From contig QHWJ01000232.1 in assembly GCA_003222535.1 (NCBI GenBank), forward strand, positions 1-64,000: DNA of 64,000 bases. Reading direction: 5' to 3'. The notes beneath the pieces are model-generated. The model was not told where the DNA came from. It worked only from the letters and a program-made list of their open reading frames with translations, and did no database searches. Shown piece after piece: positions 39,508 to 46,554 of the stretch (positions are counted from its first letter, which is position 1; the number at the start of each line of letters is the position of its first letter). Made by a program: the position numbers and the translations under genes. Origin of the DNA: Acidobacteriota bacterium (lineage in GTDB: Bacteria > Acidobacteriota > Vicinamibacteria > Vicinamibacterales > CAVVIG01).

Positions 39508-40487
39508 CGCCGTCGCTGCCGGCGGGCCGCGACGGCGGGCCGTGCTGGAGTGCTTTGACCCTGGCGCGCGCGCAACGCGCGATACTCACGAATCAACAGC
39601 TCCAGATGCACGCGCTCCTCGTCCGCGAACTCGAGGAAGATCTGCTTGCCCTCCGAGTCTTCGAAGCGCTCGCCGTACCGCTTGAAGAATTCATGCGAGC
39701 CCCGCTCGCATCGGATGCCGATGAGCAGCGCCTGCAGGTCGTCCCCGCCCTTGATGAGCTCCTTGGCGCCTTCTGCGAAGAGACCACTGGCCGCCCCCTT
39801 GAAGAACAGGAACGTCGGCCGCGACTCGAGCTGGGGATCGCCGGCCACGAGTTGCCGGTACCGCTTCTCCAGCGTGCCGAGATGCTCGCCCTCTTCGGCG
39901 GCGAGCTTCTGAAACACGGTCCGGCCGCGCGGATCCTTGGCCTGACCGGCCGCGCGCGCGTAGAACTCCAGGCCGCTGCGCTCGGTCGCGATCGCCATAC
40001 GGAGCGCGTCGCGCGCAAACACCAGCTCCGTCGTGGGGCCGTCTATCGGCGCCGGTTTTCTGCCGGTGCGGCACTCCCCGCAGGTGCCGTGAATCTGGAC
40101 GACGGACTGCGTCGCCGCGAAATTGCGCGCGGCGGCGATCTCTTCCATCAGCGCCTCGACGTCGGTGCTCAGGAACTCCGAGGACGAGTGGCAGCGCGTG
40201 CAGATGAGATGAAAATGCCGCGGGTGACGGTAAGCCGGCTCGAAGCGGAATCGTCCCTCGCCGAAGTCGACCTTCCGGGCGATGCCGGCGCCGACCATCC
40301 ACTGCAGAGTGCGATATACCGTGGCACGGGCGATACCCGCCGCCTCGCGGCGGACGCGCTCGAAGAGATCGTCCGCGCTGACGTGTCCCTCCTGGCGGAG
40401 AAACACATTCAGGACGCGATCGCGTTTGCTGGAGCGCTTACCGCCCGCGGGGCGGAGGCTGGAGAGATCCGGAAGCTGGCGATCCAT
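39504..40487 (-). CDS. Fur-family regulator fused to a rubrerythrin-like diiron domain
   Basis: A 327-residue two-domain protein. Residues 20-140 are Fur/PerR-like: a winged helix (ISADDLFERV-type, ATVYRTLQWM recognition helix), then HFHLICTRC (His91, His93, Cys96, Cys99) and CGEC (Cys136, Cys139). Residues 155-305 are ferritin-like four helices with a full diiron ligand set: Glu169, Glu199-x-x-His202, Glu261, Glu291-x-x-His294. A regulator with its own oxygen- or iron-reactive module is implied. It is coupled to the PHP gene and next to an IscA/ErpA-type gene, all in the iron theme. No other domain boundary or stop is seen. Confidence 0.9.
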   Translation of the reverse strand: MDRQLPDLSSLRPAGGKRSSKRDRVLNVFLRQEGHVSADDLFERVRREAAGIARATVYRTLQWMVGAGIARKVDFGEGRFRFEPAYRHPRHFHLICTRCHSSSEFLSTDVEALMEEIAAARNFAATQSVVQIHGTCGECRTGRKPAPIDGPTTELVFARDALRMAIATERSGLEFYARAAGQAKDPRGRTVFQKLAAEEGEHLGTLEKRYRQLVAGDPQLESRPTFLFFKGAASGLFAEGAKELIKGGDDLQALLIGIRCERGSHEFFKRYGERFEDSEGKQIFLEFADEERVHLELLIREYRALRARQGQSTPARPAVAARRQRRR

Positions 40488-40490
40488 GTG

Positions 40491-40556
40491 GCGGACTGGT
40501 GGGTTGGTGAGCTGGCGACTGAATTCACCAATTCACCACGTCACCAGCCCGCCAAG
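40491..40556. repeat. TGGTGGGT/TGGTGAGC octamer hairpin
   Basis: GGCGGACTGGTGGGTTGGTG on the left faces CACCAATTCACCACGTCACC and GCCCGCC on the right. It fills the gap between the IscA/ErpA-type gene and the Fur fusion start, resembling the octamer array at 15706. Confidence 0.85.
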
Positions 40557-40566
40557 TTCACATGCG

Positions 40567-40896
40567 TTAGTCGACCGAGAAGGACTGTCCGCAGCCGCAA
40601 GTCGACGTCGCCTGCGGGTTCTTGATCGTGAACCCGCCGCCGGTGATCGTGTCGACGAAGTCGACCTCGGCGCCGCTCAGGTACCGGATGCTGATCGGGT
40701 CGATGAACAGCTTCACGCCGTGCGATTCGAACACCTGGTCGCCCGACCCCTGGCCGTTCTCTTCGATCATGAGGCCGTATTGAAAGCCCGAGCAGCCGCC
40801 GCCTTGGACGAACACACGCAGGCCGCTCCCCGCCTTGTTCTCCTCGGTCAGCAGCTCGTTGATCTTCGCCGCCGCTGTTTCTGACACATTAATCAT
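40567..40896 (-). CDS. erpA: A-type iron-sulfur cluster carrier (ErpA/IscA-like)
   Basis: A 109-residue protein starting MINVSETAAAKINELL with the three conserved cysteines of A-type carriers: Cys35 in GGGCSGFQYG and Cys100/Cys102 in TCGCGQSF near the C-terminus. It delivers Fe-S clusters to target apoproteins. TATACT lies exactly 6 nt before the ATG, so the mRNA is probably leaderless. ErpA versus IscA cannot be separated by motif. It sits beside the Fur-rubrerythrin fusion and is divergent from fdhE. Confidence 0.95.
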   Translation of the reverse strand: MINVSETAAAKINELLTEENKAGSGLRVFVQGGGCSGFQYGLMIEENGQGSGDQVFESHGVKLFIDPISIRYLSGAEVDFVDTITGGGFTIKNPQATSTCGCGQSFSVD

Positions 40897-40902
40897 GTGA
40901 GC

Positions 40903-40908
40903 AGTATA
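40903..40908 (-). promoter_or_regulatory. -10 box exactly 6 nt before the IscA/ErpA ATG
   Basis: TATACT on the minus strand at 40908-40903 with 6 nt (40902-40897) to the ATG at 40896. The predicted transcription start is at or next to the A of ATG. Confidence 0.65.
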
Positions 40909-40953
40909 CCAAGAAATACCAGGAAACCGGTTGATATACTGCACAACCACCCT

Positions 40954-41883
40954 ATGCCTTTCGTCACGGTTGCGGCCGTTTCGCGCGGCAACCTGGTCGA
41001 TTCGGCCGATCGGCGGTGGCGCGCCATCGGTGAGGCCCGCCCGGATCTCGAGCCGGCGCTGGCGCTGCAGCGGCAATTGCTCACGCTGGTCATCGACCTG
41101 GCCGGCACGCTCGCTCGCGGCCCGCTGCCAAAGCTGTCCCTGCCGCCCAGATATCTCGCCGCGAAGCTGACGCGCGGCGTGCCGGTCCTGGCCGGTGAGC
41201 CGATCCCGGTGCCCGTGCCGATTCTCGCCCCGGCGCTCCTGCGGTTGTGCGAGGCCCTGGCGAACGGAGGCGCGGGCGCCGCCGCCACGCACATCCGGCA
41301 GGCGATCGAAAGCGGAAGCATCGAACCCGGGTCGCTCCTGATCGCATCGCTCGGCCGCGACCAGGCAGCGATGCGCACCGGGGCGGTGCATCGCGGGCTG
41401 GCACCTGATCTCGTCTGGCTCGTCGCCGAGCTGGCGGTCAGCCCGTTCGTGCATGCGCTGCAGCACATGGTGTTCGCGCATCGCGGCCCCGGAGAGCTGC
41501 AGTCGGCGCTCGAGGCGTGGAATCGCGGTTACTGTCCGGCGTGCGGATCCTGGCCGGCGGTCGCCGAAGCCGTCAGCGGTCACCGGACGCTGCGCTGCTC
41601 GTTCTGCTCGAGCGCCTGGGAGCCGACGACCTACGCATGCATCTACTGCGAGGAGCGCGGCGAGGCGTTCGTCACCGCCGCCCCCAACGAGGAGCGCAAG
41701 GACCGCCGCGTCGAAGTCTGTTCGAGCTGCAATGGGTACCTCAAGACCGTGGACGTCCCCGAGCTGTCGCCGTTTCCGCTGTTGTCGATCTCGGACATCG
41801 AGTCCACCGACCTTGATGTCGCCGCGATGGAACACGGTTACGCGCGACCCGCCCTGAAGGACTTCGGGGCTCGCAAGGGCTGA
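40954..41883 (+). CDS. fdhE: Formate dehydrogenase accessory protein FdhE
   Basis: A 309-residue protein starting MPFVTVAAVSRGNL with four CxxC motifs in the C-terminal half: CPACGSWP at about residue 194, then CSFC, CIYC and CSSC. This matches the FdhE family, rubredoxin-like metal sites that assist maturation or redox protection of formate dehydrogenase. No fdhA or fdhD lies within the window. FdhE beside a genome-encoded tRNA-Sec suggests that the target is a selenocysteine formate dehydrogenase. A TATACT box lies 13 nt upstream. The TGA is inside a GGGCTGAGGG repeat. Confidence 0.93.
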   Translation: MPFVTVAAVSRGNLVDSADRRWRAIGEARPDLEPALALQRQLLTLVIDLAGTLARGPLPKLSLPPRYLAAKLTRGVPVLAGEPIPVPVPILAPALLRLCEALANGGAGAAATHIRQAIESGSIEPGSLLIASLGRDQAAMRTGAVHRGLAPDLVWLVAELAVSPFVHALQHMVFAHRGPGELQSALEAWNRGYCPACGSWPAVAEAVSGHRTLRCSFCSSAWEPTTYACIYCEERGEAFVTAAPNEERKDRRVEVCSSCNGYLKTVDVPELSPFPLLSISDIESTDLDVAAMEHGYARPALKDFGARKG

Positions 41884-41980
41884 GGGTCAAGGGCAGAGGG
41901 CATCCGATCACGACGCTTTAACGCAGAGCCCGCAAGCGCGCAGAGGGCAGGCTTCAAACTGGAGCGCGAGGCTTTCAGCC
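41880..41980. repeat. Repeats after fdhE (heptamer-like and CGCAGAG types)
   Basis: GGGCTGAGGGTCAAGGGCAG covers the fdhE stop, then TTAACGCAGAGCCCGC and AACTGGAGCGCGAGGCTTTC, fragments of three different repeat families in 100 bp. The 104-bp gap holds no gene. Confidence 0.7.
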
Positions 41981-41988
41981 GAGCGATC

Positions 41989-42435
41989 ATGCTGACCGAA
42001 GCGGATACCTGCCGGAAGTTCGTCGTCCCGATGCTGCAGGCTGCCGGATGGGACAGCGATCCGCATTCCATCGCGGAGCAGCGGACGATCACACTTCAGG
42101 GCGACGATCGACTGCTGTTGACGGTGGCGACCGGAACAGGCAAGACGGCCGCAGCCTTCCAGATTTGCTGGAAGCTCTGGAACGCGCGATGGAACCGCAC
42201 CGGCGACTACCGACGGCCGCGCATTCTCTATCTGGCGGATCGAAACATTCTCGTCGACCAGCCGAAGGACGGAATCTTCGCGCCGTTCGGCGACGCACGG
42301 TACAAGATTGAATCCGGTGAAGTGGTGAAGAGTCGCGAGATGTACTTCGCAATCTATCAGGCCCTCGCCGAGGACGAGCGGCGCGCCGGCCTCTTCAACG
42401 CGTTCCCCCAGGACTTCTGCATCCAAGCGCGTTTC
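41989..42435 (+). pseudogene. Type I restriction HsdR remnant
   Basis: The frame begins MLTEADTCRKFVVPMLQAAGWDSDPHSIAEQRT, an HsdR N-terminus, but the nuclease domain that should follow is missing. It jumps to LLLTVATGTGKTAAAFQICWKLW (Walker A) and YRRPRILYLADRNILVDQPKD, then ends near NAFPQDFC before the DEAD-like box. The rest of the open frame (to 43143) is unrelated sequence. This is an internally deleted and truncated gene, so not functional. Confidence 0.85.
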
Positions 42436-42489
42436 TCGACTATCGAATGCCAGTTCCATGTCGGCAAACTCAAGAGACGTTTCGACGTG

Positions 42490-42595
42490 TTCGATACTCG
42501 ATCGACGAGATGGGAGTCCTCCAGAACAAGAGCACTGCCGAACTCGATGCGCTTTTGCCCGCCATCCTCGACCGCGCGTTTCGCGGCGAGCTGTA
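42490..42595 (+). pseudogene. HsdS C-terminal remnant
   Basis: A short stretch in a different frame from the HsdR fragment, ending in a TAA at 42593-42595. It reads NKSTAELDALLPAILDRAF followed by RGEL-stop, the typical C-terminal helix of type I specificity subunits. hsdM and most of hsdS are gone, so the locus is the scar of a lost restriction-modification system. Confidence 0.7.
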
Positions 42596-42619
42596 ACGAA
42601 CACGGCGCTCAAGCCTCCA

Positions 42620-42802
42620 CTACGGCAGCTTCGCGAACTCCTCGCGGATCGTCGGCAGCACAGAGTCCGTCGGGAATCTGTCGGTCACGAGCCACTGCAG
42701 CCAATCGTCCACACGGTCGCGCCAGTCATCTTCCTGGGCTGCCCTCACAAGGGTGTACTGCAAGAGCAGGTCGACCCGGCGCTGATCGAGGCGACTCATC
42801 AT
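42620..42802 (-). CDS. 60-residue hypothetical protein, possibly truncated
   Basis: A frame starting MMSRLDQRRVDLLLQYTLVRAAQEDDWRDRVDDWL at 42802, which overlaps the stop of the preceding small gene (ATGA). The first half resembles the start of larger uncharacterised proteins encoded near restriction systems, and the second half looks unrelated, so it may be a fused remnant. No function recognised. Confidence 0.45.
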   Translation of the reverse strand: MMSRLDQRRVDLLLQYTLVRAAQEDDWRDRVDDWLQWLVTDRFPTDSVLPTIREEFAKLP

Positions 42803-43065
42803 CGCTCAACCGCATGAATGAGCCTGGCACTGCCCGCCGCCAGCTCGACAAAATGGACGTGATCCTTTTCGCCGAGGAGCGTGGCGAGCTGGGCCATGTA
42901 CTCGGCGAGGCGACTCATGGGAAGAGTCTCGGGCGAATACGCGTCGATGACAAACTCGAGCAACTCGCGCCCGGTCGGCATGAGCATCACCTTTCGCGGG
43001 CATGGTCGAACCGCGCCGTCGGACTCACTGTACCAGTCACAAATATCAGCCCGGAAAGACAACAC
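42799..43065 (-). CDS. 88-residue hypothetical protein in the restriction-remnant region
   Basis: From a GTG at 43065 (or the next TTG): MLSFRADICDWYSESDGAVRPC. The end, GEKDHVHFVELAAGSARLIHAVER, is protein-like and not low complexity. Its TGA overlaps the next small ORF. It sits between the HsdR/HsdS remnants and fumarase, a stretch with signs of transfer and decay. No family recognised. Confidence 0.5.
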   Translation of the reverse strand: MLSFRADICDWYSESDGAVRPCPRKVMLMPTGRELLEFVIDAYSPETLPMSRLAEYMAQLATLLGEKDHVHFVELAAGSARLIHAVER

Positions 43066-43117
43066 CTTGAGCCCATGCCGGCAGTGCTCCCTCGGCCAAC
43101 CCAGGCGACGGCTCGGC

Positions 43118-43240
43118 TCAACGGTCTTTCTCGAGCGCCGTGATACGCGTGTCGTGCTTCGTCAGCAACGTCTCCACCCGGTGTAAACGCCGATCGACGC
43201 CGTTGAAACGATGGTCGACGCCATCGAACCGTTCATCCAT
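43118..43240 (-). CDS. Short coiled-coil ORF, uncertain
   Basis: A 40-residue frame MDERFDGVDHRFNGVDRRLH followed by RVETLLTKHDTRITALEKDR, a regular heptad coiled coil. The same frame continues upstream with ATNERIDRLENR, so a longer protein with another start is possible. It may be a fragment of a coiled-coil gene. Support is only composition. Confidence 0.3.
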   Translation of the reverse strand: MDERFDGVDHRFNGVDRRLHRVETLLTKHDTRITALEKDR

Positions 43241-43362
43241 GCGGTTTTCGAGGCGGTCTATCCGCTCGTTCGTCGCGTATGCCGTCAGGAATTTCGAATG
43301 TTCTGTGCAGCCGGGCAGCAGAACGTGGCAGAAACGGCCACGCTCGTATCCCAGGAGATCGA

Positions 43363-43400
43363 ACTCTCTGCCTGCTCCGCGATCTCTGCGGTTAAACGTC
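43363..43400. repeat. CTCTGC(GG) repeat after fumarase
   Basis: GAACTCTCTGCCTGCTCCGCG followed by ATCTCTGCGGTTAAACG, a partial copy of the element at 48738-48816. It lies just past the fumarase stop codon. Confidence 0.65.
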
Positions 43401-43403
43401 TTC

Positions 43404-44921
43404 TTAAACGCCGATCGCTTCCAGATGCTCGCCGGACGTCTTCTCGATATCTTTGTGCAGGCTGTTCCCGTGCGCGTCCATCGTGACGATCGCGGGAAAA
43501 TCTTCCACGGCGAGATGCCACATCGCTTCGGGTGTGCCGAAGTCCAGCAACGAGACGCCATCCACGCGCTTGATCGAGCGCGCGTAGAACTGCGCCGCGC
43601 CGCCGACGGCGTTCAGATACACGGCACCGTGCTCCTTCAGCGCGTCCAGCGTCTTCGCGCCCATGCCACCTTTGCCGATGACGACGCGCACGCCGTAGCG
43701 CCTGATGATCTCGCCCTGATACGGCTCCTCGCGGATGCTCGTTGTCGGTCCGGCGGCGGTCACGCGCCAGCCCCCGCCGTCCTTCACCACGACCGGTCCG
43801 CAGTGATACAGGACCGACCCGCGCAGATCGACGGGCGGCTCGTGCTTCATCAGATAGGAATGGACCGCGTCGCGGCCCGTGAACATCCGCCCCGACACGA
43901 AGACGAGGTCGCCGACCTTCAGCGATCGCACGGTGTCCTCGGACAGCGGCGTCCGCAGCGTGACCTCGCGACCGGTGCGCGTGAAACCCGCCTGATCGAG
44001 CATCGGGATAATCGGATGCGACGGATCGCGATAGAGCCAGTGGTCGATGGCGCCGGTCGACGCGTTCAGCTCCACGCCCAGGCGCCGGAACGCCCAGCAG
44101 TCGTATGCGACGGAAACGAAGAAGCTGGCCGGCAGACGATTGAGCGCGCCGATCTTGCAGCCGATCAGCGTGACCTTTCCGCCAAAGCCCATCGTGCCGA
44201 TGTCCAGATCGTTGACGGTCGACATGATCGAGGCTTCGACCTCGGCCAGCCGCGGATCCTCGTTGACGTCGTCCAGCGTCCTGAACAACTGCTCCTTGGC
44301 GTGGGTGTAACCCGACGTCCGATCGCCGCCGACGCATACGCCGACGGCGCCGGGAGCGCAGCCTTTGCCCTGCGCGTTCCACACCGCGTGGAGGATGCAC
44401 TTCCGCACGCCGTCGAGCGTGCGGTCCGCCCGTCCGAGATGCGGCAGCTCGACCGGCAGCGCGTACTGCGCGTTCGTGTTCTCGCAGCCGCCGCCTTTCA
44501 GAATCAGCTTGATCTCGATCGCGTCGCGCTCCCACTGATCGAAATGGATGATCGGCGTGCCCGGTCCGAGGTTGTCGCCCGAGTTCACGCCGGTGATCGA
44601 ATCGACCGAATTCGGGCGCAGCTTGCCGCGTCGCGTCGCCTCGGCCACCGCGTCCCGAATCTGCCGCCGCATCCAGAGCTGGTTGGCGCCAACCGGTGTC
44701 TTCACCTCGAAGGTCGGCATGCCGGTGTCCTGGCAGATCGCCCCTTCGGTATCGACGGCGAGATCGATGTTCTGCGCGATGATCGTCAGCGCCTGCGACG
44801 AGCGCGTGCCGTCCGGCTCGGCGTCGCGCGCGGTCTTCATCGCCGCGCGCACGTCGGGCGGCAAATCGGTCGAGGTTCTGACGACGAGTTGGAGGACGCT
44901 CTCGAAGAAGGAGGGCAGCAT
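43404..44921 (-). CDS. Class I fumarate hydratase (iron-sulfur, fused subunits)
   Basis: A 505-residue enzyme covering both alpha (about 1-290) and beta (about 300-505) parts of class I fumarase. Cluster and catalytic motifs include ICQDTGMPTFEVK, ILKGGGCENTNAQYAL, GKGCAPGAVGVCVGGDRT and beta-part AGPTTSIREEPYQGEII and IGKGGMGAKT. It needs a 4Fe-4S cluster and converts fumarate to malate. TATACT lies exactly 6 nt before the ATG at 44921. It faces the aspartase gene head to head over a 62-bp gap, linking the aspartate-to-fumarate-to-malate route. Confidence 0.95.
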   Translation of the reverse strand: MLPSFFESVLQLVVRTSTDLPPDVRAAMKTARDAEPDGTRSSQALTIIAQNIDLAVDTEGAICQDTGMPTFEVKTPVGANQLWMRRQIRDAVAEATRRGKLRPNSVDSITGVNSGDNLGPGTPIIHFDQWERDAIEIKLILKGGGCENTNAQYALPVELPHLGRADRTLDGVRKCILHAVWNAQGKGCAPGAVGVCVGGDRTSGYTHAKEQLFRTLDDVNEDPRLAEVEASIMSTVNDLDIGTMGFGGKVTLIGCKIGALNRLPASFFVSVAYDCWAFRRLGVELNASTGAIDHWLYRDPSHPIIPMLDQAGFTRTGREVTLRTPLSEDTVRSLKVGDLVFVSGRMFTGRDAVHSYLMKHEPPVDLRGSVLYHCGPVVVKDGGGWRVTAAGPTTSIREEPYQGEIIRRYGVRVVIGKGGMGAKTLDALKEHGAVYLNAVGGAAQFYARSIKRVDGVSLLDFGTPEAMWHLAVEDFPAIVTMDAHGNSLHKDIEKTSGEHLEAIGV

Positions 44922-44927
44922 ACTGGA

Positions 44928-44933
44928 AGTATA
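44928..44933 (-). promoter_or_regulatory. -10 box exactly 6 nt before the fumarase ATG
   Basis: TATACT on the minus strand (44933-44928) separated by 6 nt from the ATG at 44921, predicting a leaderless transcript. Confidence 0.65.
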
Positions 44934-44939
44934 ATCACA

Positions 44940-44980
44940 AGTCTGAAGTCGGAAGTCGGTCAGACTTCAGACCTCAGACC
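44940..44980. repeat. GTCTGAAGTC hairpin in the fumarase-aspartase gap
   Basis: GTCTGAAGTCGGAAGTCGGT at 44941-44960 faces CAGACTTCAGACCTCAGACC at 44961-44980, immediately before the aspartase ATG at 44984. The aspartase transcript would begin with or inside this hairpin. Same heptamer as 6144-6178 and 57181-57272. Confidence 0.88.
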
Positions 44981-44983
44981 TTC

Positions 44984-46396
44984 ATGTCCTTCCGCACTGA
45001 ACGCGACCCGCTTGGTGAGCTCCCGGTTCCCGCCGACGCGTACTACGGGGTGCAGACCCAGCGCGCCATCGAGAACTTCCCCATCAGCGGCCTGAGGGCG
45101 CCCGCGGATCTCGTGGTCGCGACCATCCTCGTGAAGAAGGCCGCGGCCGAAGCCAATGCCGCGCTGGGGCGGCTGGACCGGGACATCGCTGCCGCCATCC
45201 TCGACGCCGCCGATGAAATCCTGAGCGGCCGACTCCGCGATCAGTTCGTCGTCGACGTATACCAGGCGGGCGCCGGCACGTCGCACAACATGAACGCGAA
45301 CGAGGTGCTGGCGAATCGCGCCGGCGAGATCCTCGGCGAGCCGAGAGGCACGTACAGACGCGTGCATCCGAACGACCACGTGAACATGGGCCAGTCGACG
45401 AACGACGTGTTTCCGACGGCGACGCGCCTGGCGCTGCTGCTCGGCGCCGTGCTGCTCGGCGCGAACGCCCACGTCCTCGCCGAAAGCCTGGCGCACAAAG
45501 CGGACGAGTTCGCGGACGTCCTGAAGACGGGCCGGACGCATCTGCAGGATGCCGTGCCGATCACCCTCGGGCAGGAGTTCAGCGGATACGCCGACTGCGT
45601 GCGCCGCGGAGCCGAGGACGTCCGACACGCATCGGAACAGCTGGAGGAGCTGAACATCGGGGCGACGGCGGTCGGCACGAGCTTGAACGCGGGCGACGAA
45701 TACCGGCGGCTCGTGGTGCGGAACCTCGCGCGATACACGAACCTTCCCCTCAAGCCGGCGTCGAATCTGTTTCGCGTGACACAGAGCATGGGCGACGTGC
45801 TCGCCTATTCGAGCGCGATGCGGCGGCTTGCCGTCGAAGTCGGCAAGATCGCGAGCGACCTGCGGTTGCTGAGCATGGGGCCGCGAGCGGGGATATCCGA
45901 GATCTCGCTGCCCGCAGTGCAGCCGGGATCGTCGATCATGCCTGGCAAGGTGAATCCGTCGGTTCCGGAGATGGTCAACCAGGTGTGCTTCCAGGTGGTG
46001 GGCTGCGACACGACCGTCGCGATCGCCTGTGAGGCCGGCCAGCTCGAGCTCAACGTGATGATGCCGGTCATCGCATGGAACGCCCTTCACGCCTCGACGA
46101 TTCTGCGCGAATCGATGAAAGTGTTCCGCCACCGCTGCGTCGACGGCATCGCCGCGGACCGGACGCGCGCCCGCGATCTGCTCGAGCGGAGCACAGCAAG
46201 CGCCACCGCGCTCAGTCCGTACATCGGCTACGCCGCCACGGCGGACATCGCGAAGGAGTCGGTGAAGACCGGCAGGTCGATCCGCGAGCTCGTCCTCGAG
46301 CGCGGCCTCGTCGACGCCACGCGACTCGACGACATCCTCTCGCTGAATTCGATGACGCGGGGCGGAATCGTGGGAGACGATAGGAAGGACGTGTAG
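44984..46396 (+). CDS. aspA: Aspartate ammonia-lyase
   Basis: A 470-residue member of the fumarase/aspartase superfamily: AGAGTSHNMNANEVLANRA, TGRTHLQDAVPITLGQEFSG, GATAVGTSLN, the catalytic loop GSSIMPGKVNPSVPEMVNQV and GQLELNVMMPVI. The TGRTHLQDAVP and VNQVCFQVVGCD blocks fit aspartase better than class II fumarase. It deaminates aspartate to fumarate. Divergent from class I fumarase. The TAG stop lies in GTGTAGGGCGG, at the edge of the nonamer repeat array. Confidence 0.9.
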   Translation: MSFRTERDPLGELPVPADAYYGVQTQRAIENFPISGLRAPADLVVATILVKKAAAEANAALGRLDRDIAAAILDAADEILSGRLRDQFVVDVYQAGAGTSHNMNANEVLANRAGEILGEPRGTYRRVHPNDHVNMGQSTNDVFPTATRLALLLGAVLLGANAHVLAESLAHKADEFADVLKTGRTHLQDAVPITLGQEFSGYADCVRRGAEDVRHASEQLEELNIGATAVGTSLNAGDEYRRLVVRNLARYTNLPLKPASNLFRVTQSMGDVLAYSSAMRRLAVEVGKIASDLRLLSMGPRAGISEISLPAVQPGSSIMPGKVNPSVPEMVNQVCFQVVGCDTTVAIACEAGQLELNVMMPVIAWNALHASTILRESMKVFRHRCVDGIAADRTRARDLLERSTASATALSPYIGYAATADIAKESVKTGRSIRELVLERGLVDATRLDDILSLNSMTRGGIVGDDRKDV

Positions 46397-46401
46397 GGCG
46401 G

Positions 46402-46554
46402 ATGGGTCAAGTAGGTCAAGTAGGTCAGGTAGGTCAAGTAGGTCAAGTAGGTCAGGTAGGTCAGGTAGGTCAGGTAGGTCAGGTAGGTCAGGCAGGTCAG
46501 GCAGGTCAGGTAGGTCAGGTGGGTCAGGTGGGGCTGGCAGGTCGGGTGCGGCAG
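46402..46554. repeat. GTAGGTCAG nonamer array, 17 units, open in frame
   Basis: In-phase nine-base units (GTAGGTCAA, GTAGGTCAG, GCAGGTCAG, GTGGGTCAG and variants) from 46402 to 46554. Each unit is three codons (V-G-Q), so unit gain or loss never shifts the frame of the methyltransferase that follows. The same family is at 11505-11660 and 13852-13935. Confidence 0.95.

Noticed and set aside
43140-45095. Long plus-strand frame opposite class I fumarase
   Set aside because: Fully antisense to fumarase, which has clear motifs. The plus-strand product shows none.
44984-46396. Class II fumarase (fumC) call
   Set aside because: The HLQDAVPITLGQEF and VNQVCFQVVGCD blocks fit aspartase better, and the adjacent gene is already a fumarase. 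Some doubt remains without alignment.
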